Assembly (NCBI GenBank): GCA_964557545.1
Contig: CAZLAK010000009.1
Location: forward strand, 1 to 60,709
Origin: CAZLAK01 sp964557545
GTDB lineage: Bacteria > Bacillota > Desulfotomaculia > Desulfotomaculales > Pelotomaculaceae
Length of the DNA stretch: 60,709 nt
Reading direction: 5' to 3'
A program made the translations under genes and the position numbers. Shown piece after piece: positions 9,150-16,895 of the stretch (its first letter is position 1; every line of letters starts with the position of its first letter). Under the pieces are notes generated by a model. It did not search any database and was not told the origin of the DNA. It worked only from the letters and a program-made list of their open reading frames with translations.

Positions 9150-9692
9150 ATGTCCTTGGCAAAACGGCAAAAACACTTGAGATTTCCGGTCAGGTTCTTG
9201 CGGGAAAAGAGCGGTTTTACGATGGTAGAGCTGGTCATCGTAGTGAGCCTGATCGGCCTTTTGGCCGCCGTCGTTGCACCGAGTTACAGCGCCCAGGCCG
9301 GCAGGGCCAAGGTTAAGGCGGCCCAGGCCGAGCTCAAAAACCTAAAGGCGGCCCTGGAATTTTACTACAACGATGAAACCGGCGGCAACGGCAAGTACCC
9401 GCTGGCCCAGAACACCGCGGATAAAAGTATTGGTGATGTGCTCAAAGGTTATGGCATCGATTGGATAAACTTAAAAGACCCCTGGGGCAACCCCTACCGC
9501 TACTCGGTGGACAGCGCCACGTCGCCTTTAGATTTTAGACTGGAGTGCGGCGGGCCGGACGGGGTTCTGGGCACCTCGGACGACGATAACATCGTTTGCG
9601 GAGCGTCTTGGGGCGAGCCCCGCACCGGCCAGGCGGCTTCTCCGCTGGGCGGAGCAAGCTGCCTTTCCGGGCAAGGAAGCGGCGGGCAGTGA
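9150..9692 (+). CDS. Major pilin/GspG-like pseudopilin with calcium-site motif
   Basis: The protein has 180 residues, ATG start, with GGGGGAGGGGGTGG upstream. A 22-residue leader ends in Gly, followed by FTMVELVIVVSLIGLLAAVV (Glu at +5). The body has the hallmarks of GspG/PulG: LKNLKAALEFYY, the DPWGNPYRY motif at about 110-118 and an acidic loop GVLGTSDDDNI at about 139-149, like the calcium site of GspG. It is the first gene of a second pilin set and is the best candidate in this window for the main fibre subunit. The Gly/Ser-rich tail is unusual for GspG. Confidence 0.85.
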   Translation: MSLAKRQKHLRFPVRFLREKSGFTMVELVIVVSLIGLLAAVVAPSYSAQAGRAKVKAAQAELKNLKAALEFYYNDETGGNGKYPLAQNTADKSIGDVLKGYGIDWINLKDPWGNPYRYSVDSATSPLDFRLECGGPDGVLGTSDDDNIVCGASWGEPRTGQAASPLGGASCLSGQGSGGQ

Positions 9693-9720
9693 CAAATAAA
9701 AGACTCGGGAGCGGGTAGCC

Positions 9721-10275
9721 TTGTGTTTCCGGGAAGCCATTGAATCTGTTATCCCGGGCATGTTTAAAGCTGGCCGCGCCGGAGCTCTGCCGGGCGGCGC
9801 GCGGCTTTGGCGGGGCGGGTTTACCCTCATTGAAGTGGTGCTGGCCGCGGCCCTCATCGGGGTGTTGGCCGGCGTTGCCTGCCCCCAGCTGGGCCGGGTG
9901 ACGGAAAAAGAGAGCCTGAGGTACGCGGCCAGGCAGGTGCTCGAGGACCTGCGCTGGGCTCAGCAGGCGGCTGTTAACGACGAAAAGTACAGCTACATAG
10001 TGGTATTTGACGTAGTCAACGAGCGGTACTTGATCTACGACCGGGGCAGCACCGCTTACCCGCCCGTAAAAAAGGTCTACCTACCGCCGGGTGTCGACCT
10101 CTACGGCACCAATTTTACTAACCATACCCTGCTCTTCAACAACCGGGGGCTGCCTTCTCCTGCCGGCACAGTGGAGCTGAAAGACCGCCGGAAAAAAACC
10201 AGCCTGTACGTCATAGTCCACCCGCGCGGAAGGATACGCCTGGACAAGGTGCCGCCGCCTCCCGGTTCGTACTGA
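9721..10275 (+). CDS. GspH/FimT-like pseudopilin
   Basis: The protein has 184 residues from TTG 9721; an in-frame ATG at 9760 would give a shorter leader. The prepilin site RGG/FTLIEVVLAAALIGVLAG has Gly at -1 and Glu at +5. The segment LRYAARQVLEDLRWAQQAAV and the beta-rich C-terminal part are typical of GspH. The leader of about 33 residues is long. It is second in the 9150-12777 pilin set. Confidence 0.8.
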   Translation: MCFREAIESVIPGMFKAGRAGALPGGARLWRGGFTLIEVVLAAALIGVLAGVACPQLGRVTEKESLRYAARQVLEDLRWAQQAAVNDEKYSYIVVFDVVNERYLIYDRGSTAYPPVKKVYLPPGVDLYGTNFTNHTLLFNNRGLPSPAGTVELKDRRKKTSLYVIVHPRGRIRLDKVPPPPGSY

Positions 10276-10299
10276 AAAGACCAAGCGGGGGAAAGAACT

Positions 10300-10785
10300 G
10301 TGGTGCCTGCTGGCATTGGGTTGTTTATGTTCAAAAACACGGACACGAGGCTGCGCTCAGCCCGGCCTGGCGCCTTGGTTGGCGTCAGCCAGCTCTGGCG
10401 TTCCCAAAAGGGCATGACTTTAGTAGAGGTGGCGGTGGCCGCTGCCCTGCTGTCGCTCGTTATCGCACCCCTCTTTCGTTCCCTCGCTGCCGGGGTGCGC
10501 TATGCCGAAGAGTACCGCCGCTGGGCATCCGCCCTGTCGATTGCCCAGGGCATAATGGAAGAAATGATCGATAGGCCCTTTGCCGCGGTAACCAGTGAGC
10601 CGGCGGGCTGCGATTTGACGGGCGAGGAGGGGGCGCTGCCGGTTTCGGGCAGGCCCGGCTATGCTTATAAAGTGGCCGTTGGGCCGGAGAGCGGCGGGTT
10701 AAAAGAGGTGCGGGTAGCCGTTTACTACCGCCTGTACGGCCGCCAGCACAGGGTGCTGCTGGCCGGCGTCAAGAGCCGGCGCTGA
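10300..10785 (+). CDS. GspI/PilV-like pseudopilin
   Basis: The protein has 161 residues, GTG start with GGGGGAAAG upstream. The leader is about 38 residues and ends in KG, followed by MTLVEVAVAAALLSLVIAPL (Met at +1, Glu at +5). The following ALSIAQGIMEEMIDRP resembles the conserved GspI/PilV segment (A..LA...ME). It follows the GspH-like gene and precedes the GspJ-like gene, the same order as gspH-I-J in type II systems. Confidence 0.8.
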   Translation: MVPAGIGLFMFKNTDTRLRSARPGALVGVSQLWRSQKGMTLVEVAVAAALLSLVIAPLFRSLAAGVRYAEEYRRWASALSIAQGIMEEMIDRPFAAVTSEPAGCDLTGEEGALPVSGRPGYAYKVAVGPESGGLKEVRVAVYYRLYGRQHRVLLAGVKSRR

Positions 10786-10835
10786 TCAGACCGGAGCTTT
10801 GGCGCTTTAGATTTTAAAAGGGAGCTGCGCGTCCG

Positions 10836-11354
10836 GTGACGGTGTGCCAAAGGGACGGCGGGGGCCGGAATAAAAAAAGACGTGGTGAGGCGGGTTTTAC
10901 CCTGGTGGAGCTGGCGGTGGCGGCCAGCCTGGCCTTTGTGCTCACTCTCTGCCTGACCGGCGTTTGCCGCTCGGCCCTTTATACGTGCAAAAAGAGCGAG
11001 GACCTAATTGAGGTGCAGGACAACCTCCTCATCGGTATGGACCGCTTGGTGCGGGAGCTGCGCTGTGCTAAAGAAATTGCCGCCCCGTCCGGGAGCACGG
11101 CCATCTACTTTAAAGACGACAGCGGGACAACCGTGTCTTACTACCTGGAGAGCGGTGTTTTAAAGCGCCGGCGGACGGTAGAAGATCCGGTGGCCAACTG
11201 GATAACCGCTTTGCGCTTTGAGTACCTGCCGTACGGCTGTGCTACCAGCAGCCTTACAGCCAAAAACACCTTGGTAAAAATTACTATGACAGGAGAAAAA
11301 GGCGCCAGCGGGCCGGTCCAGCTGACCACCCAGGTGAGAATCAGGCAGAAGTGA
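10836..11354 (+). CDS. GspJ/PilW-like pseudopilin
   Basis: The protein has 172 residues with a GTG start. A short basic leader ends at AG, then FTLVELAVAASLAFVLTLCL (Glu at +5). The segment LIGMDRLVRELRCAKEI is the conserved amphipathic helix found in PilW/GspJ. Two cysteines lie in or near the helix. The gene precedes the larger PilX/GspK-position protein. Confidence 0.8.
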   Translation: MTVCQRDGGGRNKKRRGEAGFTLVELAVAASLAFVLTLCLTGVCRSALYTCKKSEDLIEVQDNLLIGMDRLVRELRCAKEIAAPSGSTAIYFKDDSGTTVSYYLESGVLKRRRTVEDPVANWITALRFEYLPYGCATSSLTAKNTLVKITMTGEKGASGPVQLTTQVRIRQK

Positions 11355-11412
11355 AGGTGCGGCAAATCTAATGGCAGTTTCTGGTGCCAGATTATTGCAG
11401 GAGGCAAGCAGT

Positions 11413-12777
11413 ATGCTGCGCCGGTATGAACGCGGCCATGCGGCGGTTTTAGCCGTGCTGGTGTGCGGGCTCCTCTTGGTGGCGGTCAGCGCGGCCTTAA
11501 CTGCCGGTGCCGCCGGCTTAAAGTACTGCCGGGAGCACGCTGACAAAACGAAAGTTTACGCCATTGCTGAAGCCGGAGTTGAAAGTGTGCTGGCCCGGGC
11601 ATTGCGTGACGGGGGGTGGCTTTGGGGTCTAAAAAAGGGCGAAAGTGCCATCTTACCCGGTTTTAACTTCGGCGGCGGAAGTGTTTCCAGCCTGGCGGTA
11701 AAAAAAGAGGGCACCGAGCCGCCTTCCCCGGCATACCCCGGCGAGCTAGTCTCCACGTCTATTACTGTGACTTCAACCGGTAGTTTTAATAAAGCGCACA
11801 AGACTTTGGAGGTAAAAGCCGGTATTTTCCCGCCGCTGCACTTTATGGGCGGCATATGGTGCCAGTCGCCGCGATCAATCTTTGAGGAAGGTATCAGGAT
11901 AACGGGGAACTTATTTTCAACGGGCAGCCTGTGCTTTACCCAAAGCTGCCGGGTGGACGGAGATATAACTGCCGGCGGCGATGTGGCGCTGGGTGAAGGC
12001 GTGGAACTCACGGCCAGCCGCCTGAGGGCGGCGGGAAGCGTGGTTTTGGGCCCCGGCGCCCGCCTGGATGCAGAGGCAGAAGCTCAAAAGGACGTGTGCC
12101 TTGAGGACGGTGCGCTGGTGGGCGTAATTGAGCCGGCCGGCGACGGCAAAAGCGAGGTCATATGGCGGGACATTTTTTACAACGGCGGTCTCTGCAACCG
12201 TAGCGGGCGGGAAATTGACCCCCAAAAGCTCCACCCGGGAGAGGCACCTTCTTTTTTTGTGCCTCCCCTGCCCCTGCGCAGCGCTGGGTACACGGCTAAG
12301 ATATGTGACCGGAGGCTGGAAGGCAGCGCGGTTTTTAGGAGTGCAGGGCCGGAAGATTTCCTTGACCTGGAAGGTGTAATTTTTGTAAACGGCGACCTGG
12401 AAATCGCCGGCCGCTACAGGGGCAACGCCACCGTGGCGGCTGCCGGCGATGTCACCGTGAGCGGCGACCTGCTGGCGGGCGGTGATTTTGAAAGCTTGCT
12501 CCTTATCTCTTATGGGCCATCGGGCATAACCGTCGGCGAGGGGACAGCCGTGCAGGCCCTGTTTTACGCCCCGCCCGCTTTAGGCGAAAGCCCCTCAGGC
12601 GGAAAAGTTATTTTGGGCGCAGGTTCTCAGGTCGCGGGCGGCATAACCTGCGGCACTTTAGAGATGGGCAGGGGATCGCGCTTTGTATACGACAGCAGGA
12701 TGGCGGGCATTCACCCCCCGTGGCACACGGCGGCGGTAACCGTCACTTCCTGGAAAGAGCAAAAGGGGGTGTACTGA
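11413..12777 (+). CDS. PilX-like protein with a predicted beta-helical body
   Basis: The protein has 454 residues from ATG 11413, chosen because GCAGGAGG lies 8-10 bases upstream; the frame is open from 11371. A single N-terminal membrane helix (VLAVLVCGLLLVAVSAALTAG) and AIAEAGVESVLARAL match the PilX/GspK-type start. Residues of about 155-440 contain many short Gly/Val/Asp strands (VDGDITAGGDVALGEGVEL and similar), the pattern of a right-handed beta helix as in bactofilin-like polymer-forming domains. It occupies the GspK position after GspG-H-I-J-like genes. I do not know a characterised homologue; a cap subunit is an inference. Confidence 0.7.
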   Translation: MLRRYERGHAAVLAVLVCGLLLVAVSAALTAGAAGLKYCREHADKTKVYAIAEAGVESVLARALRDGGWLWGLKKGESAILPGFNFGGGSVSSLAVKKEGTEPPSPAYPGELVSTSITVTSTGSFNKAHKTLEVKAGIFPPLHFMGGIWCQSPRSIFEEGIRITGNLFSTGSLCFTQSCRVDGDITAGGDVALGEGVELTASRLRAAGSVVLGPGARLDAEAEAQKDVCLEDGALVGVIEPAGDGKSEVIWRDIFYNGGLCNRSGREIDPQKLHPGEAPSFFVPPLPLRSAGYTAKICDRRLEGSAVFRSAGPEDFLDLEGVIFVNGDLEIAGRYRGNATVAAAGDVTVSGDLLAGGDFESLLLISYGPSGITVGEGTAVQALFYAPPALGESPSGGKVILGAGSQVAGGITCGTLEMGRGSRFVYDSRMAGIHPPWHTAAVTVTSWKEQKGVY

Positions 12778-12786
12778 AAATCTAAA

Positions 12787-13869
12787 GTGAGCTTTGTAGA
12801 GGGTTTAAAATCTACTTTGAGCGGCAAGAGATTTTTAGCGGTGGATGTGGGGACGGGCAGGATAAAGATGATAGATGCCGGTTTTCGCCGCCGCCGTCTT
12901 AAAGTGCACTCCTTTGGGTGCTGGCCGGCACCACAGCCGCGCTCCGGCGATTACTGGGAAGGCGGTGAGCTAGCCGGTATTTTGGCCAGGGCTGCCGGAG
13001 AACTGGGTGCAAACAGCAGTTGCGTTGTAGCTACTTTAGGAGCAGAGAGTGTATTTTTAAAAGTCTTTAAGGCCAAACTTGTGCCGGGCAAAGAACTGGC
13101 CGGCCTGATCCTAAGAAAAGCAGCAGGCCTTTTACCTTTTCCGCTGGAGGAGGCCGTTTTGCGCTACCGGGTTCTGGGGCCGGCAGGCGGCCGGACCGGC
13201 AGCGAAAGAGAAATCCTCGTCCTGATCGCCGCTGCCAGTGCCGGCGCAGTGAGGCGCTATTACGAAACCTTTTTAGAAGCCGGCCTTTTACTAAAAGCCC
13301 TCGACCTGCAGCATTTTTCGCTCTGGCGGGCGGTTTTTGGCAGCCGCCGGCTCAAAAACGGGGTAGCTGTGCACATCGGCTGCAGGACAACCCTGTTTTT
13401 GGTTGTTGAAGAGGGGAGGATTATTTTTGCCCGCACCATCCCCGCTGGCGGCGACCTGGTAGCCAGCGCAGTCGCCGGAGCAGGCGGCGTCAGCCGGGAG
13501 GAAGCCTGGAGTCTTATAGGCCAACTGGGGGACAAGAATTTACCTGCAGAAAGCGCGGCGGCACCTGCCCAAGACGCCGTTCAGGTAGAGTTTTCGCTTA
13601 AGGAGGGTCTTTCTGCCCTGCTGGGCGAGATATCCCGCGCTGTGGAGGCGTACAGTTCTGTTCTGGGTGCGTTTTCCCCGGAGAAGGTTATATTGAGCGG
13701 GGGCGGAAGTGCGCTCAGCGGTGTTGAAGAATGGCTTAAAACGGCTTGGGAGGTGCCGGTAGAAGTGTTTTACCCAGCTTTCCCGGCCGGTGAAGGCGGT
13801 CAAAGTGAAATAACGCTGGACCCGACTTTTACTGTGGTTTTGGGTACGGCTTTGCGGGGAGTGATTTAA
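12787..13869 (+). CDS. pilM: PilM-like actin-fold pilus assembly ATPase, second copy
   Basis: The protein has 360 residues with a GTG start 9 bp after the previous stop. The N-terminal FLAVDVGTGRIKMIDAG is the canonical PilM phosphate-1 loop, and VILSGGGSALSGVEEWL near the C-terminus is the second actin-family adenosine motif. The helix RKAAGLLPFPLEEAVLRYRVL is the family's subdomain 1C region. It is closer to canonical PilM than the copy at 2699, so this set probably serves the fibre encoded at 9150. It is followed at once by PilN- and PilO-like genes. Confidence 0.88.
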   Translation: MSFVEGLKSTLSGKRFLAVDVGTGRIKMIDAGFRRRRLKVHSFGCWPAPQPRSGDYWEGGELAGILARAAGELGANSSCVVATLGAESVFLKVFKAKLVPGKELAGLILRKAAGLLPFPLEEAVLRYRVLGPAGGRTGSEREILVLIAAASAGAVRRYYETFLEAGLLLKALDLQHFSLWRAVFGSRRLKNGVAVHIGCRTTLFLVVEEGRIIFARTIPAGGDLVASAVAGAGGVSREEAWSLIGQLGDKNLPAESAAAPAQDAVQVEFSLKEGLSALLGEISRAVEAYSSVLGAFSPEKVILSGGGSALSGVEEWLKTAWEVPVEVFYPAFPAGEGGQSEITLDPTFTVVLGTALRGVI

Positions 13870-13871
13870 TT

Positions 13872-14453
13872 TTGTACAGGTTTGACTTCCTGCCCGCCGG
13901 CGGCCGGGAAGGGGTCCTTTTGCCGCAGAAGCGCCTTTTTTCTCTTTTCTCGCTTTATCTGGCAGCAGTTTTGGCACTGGCCGGGGCTTACGGGATTTTT
14001 TTGCACCAACTGGCCGGGCTCAAACACCAAGAGGCGGCGGCCAGGGCAGAACTCGCGGCGTACCGGGATGGTATAGCCGTCTTGGAGAAAATAAAAGAAA
14101 AAAGGGTCCAAAAGGAGTTGGCTTACAGAGAGCTTGCGGCTTTTGCAGGGGCAGCCGTTCCCTGGTCGCACACTCTCTCGTCACTGCGCGCGGCCGCGCC
14201 AGAGGGCACCCGCTTGGTCAGAATAGAACTCATTCCCGCTGCAAGCAAGGGGGAAAACGGCCAGCCCCCTAGACCCCCGCAGATGACAGTAGAAGGCTAT
14301 GCGCCCAGTCTTTCTTCGGTCGGGGAACTGGCGGCGGGCCTTGCAGGGGTGGAGCGCATTTTGGCCGTGGAGCTCAAAGAAGTGAGGGCAGATGCCGGTG
14401 AAGGGGCCTATTACTTTAAGATAATTGCCCGTATTGCCGGGGGTGAAAACTAG
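13872..14453 (+). CDS. pilN: PilN-like pilus assembly protein, second copy
   Basis: The protein has 193 residues with a TTG start, two bases after the stop of pilM. The N-terminus YRFDFLPAGGREG is a variant of the INLLP PilM-binding motif. One membrane helix (about 25-43) is followed by a coiled coil and the SSLRAAAPEGTRLVRIELIP segment typical of PilN. The gene ends by overlapping the start of the PilO-like gene by one base (TAGTG). Confidence 0.8.
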   Translation: MYRFDFLPAGGREGVLLPQKRLFSLFSLYLAAVLALAGAYGIFLHQLAGLKHQEAAARAELAAYRDGIAVLEKIKEKRVQKELAYRELAAFAGAAVPWSHTLSSLRAAAPEGTRLVRIELIPAASKGENGQPPRPPQMTVEGYAPSLSSVGELAAGLAGVERILAVELKEVRADAGEGAYYFKIIARIAGGEN

Positions 14454-15118
14454 TGGCCAAAGGTCCTGCAGAAGGCGCCAAAAAGATTTTGGCCGCTGTT
14501 TTGCTTTTTAGCGCCTGCCTTTCTTTTTTTTGGCAGCACATTTTAAAGAATCAAGCGGAAGACTACCGGCGCACAAAACAGTCGCTGGAAGAACTCCGTG
14601 CCGCCCTTGGGGGCTTGTGCGGGGATGCGGTTAATGCCGCCCAGAGGGAGGAGCTGTTTTTAGAGCGCACACAAAGGGAAGTTACGGTGCTAGAGCGGCG
14701 CCTTTTGACGGACGGGCACCCGGCGGCCGGTGTCCTGCAGCTCTTAGAAAAAGAAGCACTTGTGGCCGGCGTTGAAGTGGCCTCCTGTACCTTTCAGACG
14801 CCGGTGAAAGGGGGCTGTTACCAGAAAGTGCCTGTCCAGGTTACTGTTAAAGGGGAATATCCGGCAATTTTTGATTTTCTTGCCCGCCTGGAAAAGAGGC
14901 CAGAAGCGGTGCAGCTGCTCTCTTTAAAGGTGGAAGAGGAAACCCAAAAGCCGGGTAAAGCGGAGCGGCCGGCGGCTGTTGCGGTGCCGGCGGGGCAGCC
15001 GCAGAGCGCAGCTCACGGCGGGCTTGCCGGCGGCGTTGAGGCGCTGGGCGGTGCAGTAACGTCCCCAAGAACGGCTGTGGCGCTGTTAGAATTAGAGTTT
15101 TGCGCGCCGCTGGAGTAA
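14453..15118 (+). CDS. pilO: PilO-like pilus assembly protein, second copy
   Basis: The protein has 221 residues with a GTG start that overlaps the PilN stop. One N-terminal membrane helix (about 10-27), a coiled coil and a ferredoxin-like part (VPVQVTVKGEYPAIFDFLARLEKR) define PilO. The tail is rich in Ala, Gly and Pro. It ends the pilus locus in this window. No prepilin peptidase or secretin is present here; a secretin is not expected in a monoderm, and the peptidase must lie elsewhere. Confidence 0.78.
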   Translation: MAKGPAEGAKKILAAVLLFSACLSFFWQHILKNQAEDYRRTKQSLEELRAALGGLCGDAVNAAQREELFLERTQREVTVLERRLLTDGHPAAGVLQLLEKEALVAGVEVASCTFQTPVKGGCYQKVPVQVTVKGEYPAIFDFLARLEKRPEAVQLLSLKVEEETQKPGKAERPAAVAVPAGQPQSAAHGGLAGGVEALGGAVTSPRTAVALLELEFCAPLE

Positions 15119-15251
15119 GAAAAGATAAGAAAAGAGTCAGTCCTCACCCCGTTTTTTAAAAAACTTTTTTACTTCACCGGTTTTGGCAGGTAAATATGTA
15201 GAAACGGCAAATATTACACAAGTAGGTTTACCGGGGGAGGCGTTTTAATCT

Positions 15252-16460
15252 TTGGAGGCGGGAGAGTTTCTCAGCTGTCCTGTGTACAGCTGTTCTGCAG
15301 ATAAAAGCGGCGAGTGCCGGGAAAGGCTTGCCCGGGCGGAAAGCCTTTACCGGGTGGGCCTCGCGCTGAATTCTACCCTAAGGCTGGATGAGCTGATCGA
15401 GGTAGTTGTTGAGCAGGCCGTAGGGGTTGTGCAGGCCGAGGCAGGAACCCTTTGGCTCATAGAGGAAGAGGAAGGTGAAGAATACCTGCTGCCCTACGTG
15501 GCCCGCGGCCCAAAAGCGGTTAAATTGAAGGAGATGCGCCTTAAGAAGGGAGAAGGGATTGCCGGCACCGTCGTACAAGAAGGCAAGCCCCTCTTGGTTG
15601 AGGATGTACAAAGTGATCCCCGCTGGGCTTCCAGGTTTGACTCGGCTACGGGCTACACCACGCGCTCACTGCTCTGCGTGCCCTTGAGCAGTAGGACTGG
15701 CGTGCTCGGATGCCTGCAGGTATTAAACAAGCGTGACGGCCGCACGTTTTCGGCTGAGGACCTTTTAGTCGCCACGGCTTTTGCTGCCCAGGCAGCACTG
15801 GCCATTGAAAACAGTTACCTTTACACCAACCAGAAGAAGTTATACCTAAGTCTCATACGGACGCTGTCCTCAGCCCTCGATGCCCGTGATCCCTATACCC
15901 GCGGTCACTCAGAGAGGGTGAGCCGCTATGCCCTCCTCATGGGCAGGCAAATAGGCTTAAAACGCGATGACCTCGAGCTCTTAGAACAGGCTGCCCTCTT
16001 GCACGATATCGGCAAAATTGGGATCCGTGACAGTGTGCTCTTGTGCCCAGGGCCATTGGACGAGGAGTCCTGGCAGGAAATAAAGCGCCACCCCGTTATC
16101 GGCGCCCGCATTATCGGTGAAATGGAGCCCAAAAAGATGGTTTGCAAAGTTATGGAAGGCGCTCTGTACCACCAGGAGAGGTACGACGGAAAAGGCTACC
16201 CGGAAGGCAAAAGCGGCAGGGAAATACCTCTTTTTGCCAGGATCATCGCTATAGCCGACGCCTTTGACGCTATAACCTCTCACAGACCTTACCGCCCGGC
16301 GAAAGATTTTCACCAGGCGGTTTTAGAGATAAGGCGCAACGCCGGCTCACAGTTTGATCCAGAACTGGCAGCTCTTTTTTGTGATATTATTTCCCGGGAA
16401 TACGGCGCGGCCGGGGAGGATTTTGAGTTACCCGGGGGCATCTCAAAGGGGGGCGCTTAA
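15252..16460 (+). CDS. GAF domain HD-GYP phosphodiesterase
   Basis: The protein has 402 residues, TTG start with GGGGGAGG 10-15 bases upstream. Residues of about 30-190 form a GAF sensor domain (EAGTLWLIEEEEGEEYLLPYVARG, KGEGIAGTVVQEGKPLLVEDV). Residues of about 205-380 form an HD-GYP domain with HSERVSRYA, LLHDIGKIGIRD, HPVIGARI and YDGKGYP. HD-GYP proteins degrade cyclic di-GMP or related dinucleotides. The usual HHE before DGxGYP reads HQE here, so one His of the family signature is Gln and activity should not be assumed. The neighbouring pilus locus makes a link to cyclic-di-GMP control of pili plausible; that is inference. Confidence 0.9.
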   Translation: MEAGEFLSCPVYSCSADKSGECRERLARAESLYRVGLALNSTLRLDELIEVVVEQAVGVVQAEAGTLWLIEEEEGEEYLLPYVARGPKAVKLKEMRLKKGEGIAGTVVQEGKPLLVEDVQSDPRWASRFDSATGYTTRSLLCVPLSSRTGVLGCLQVLNKRDGRTFSAEDLLVATAFAAQAALAIENSYLYTNQKKLYLSLIRTLSSALDARDPYTRGHSERVSRYALLMGRQIGLKRDDLELLEQAALLHDIGKIGIRDSVLLCPGPLDEESWQEIKRHPVIGARIIGEMEPKKMVCKVMEGALYHQERYDGKGYPEGKSGREIPLFARIIAIADAFDAITSHRPYRPAKDFHQAVLEIRRNAGSQFDPELAALFCDIISREYGAAGEDFELPGGISKGGA

Positions 16461-16463
16461 ACT

Positions 16464-16808
16464 TTGGATTTATTTGCCTGGCTTTTGGTCGGTCACCTGG
16501 TAGGGGACTTTCTCCTGCAAACCGGGTGGATGGCCAGAGAAAAAGATAAAGGGGTAATGGCTCTCGCTGTGCACAGTACTGTGTACGCGCTGGCCGCCTA
16601 CAGCTTTTCCTTTATGGCCGGAGGCTTGCACTGGCCCGCTTTGGCAGTTTTGCTGGCCAGTCACGCCTTTTTAGACCGGCGGGGGTTTGTGGAAGCCTGG
16701 GTGCGGCTGGTTAACGGGGCGGAAAGGCTTCCCTGGCTTAAGATAGTTGTTGACCAGGTTTTTCACATTTTAGTGCTGGCTTTTGTGGCTCAGTACTTTA
16801 GAGTGTGA
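16464..16808 (+). CDS. DUF3307 family small membrane protein
   Basis: The protein has 114 residues, TTG start three bases after the HD-GYP stop. It has several hydrophobic helices. The motif HLVGDFLLQTGWMAREK near the N-terminus and AVHSTVYALAAY, SHAFLDRR and VVDQVFHILVL later are the conserved polar-helix motifs of the DUF3307 family. Its biochemical role is unknown. Position suggests co-transcription with the HD-GYP gene. Confidence 0.75.
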   Translation: MDLFAWLLVGHLVGDFLLQTGWMAREKDKGVMALAVHSTVYALAAYSFSFMAGGLHWPALAVLLASHAFLDRRGFVEAWVRLVNGAERLPWLKIVVDQVFHILVLAFVAQYFRV

Positions 16809-16895
16809 GTGTTTTTTAAATTTAGACTTGGCATAAAGAAAAATTGGTAGGAAAAAATACGTAAAATAAGCCAACCAACAGGGGGATCTTTTAAG

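Noticed and set aside
15119..15251. A cyclic-di-GMP riboswitch before the HD-GYP gene
   Set aside because: The conserved GEMM motif words are not present; only a GTTTTTTAAAAAAC palindrome is visible.
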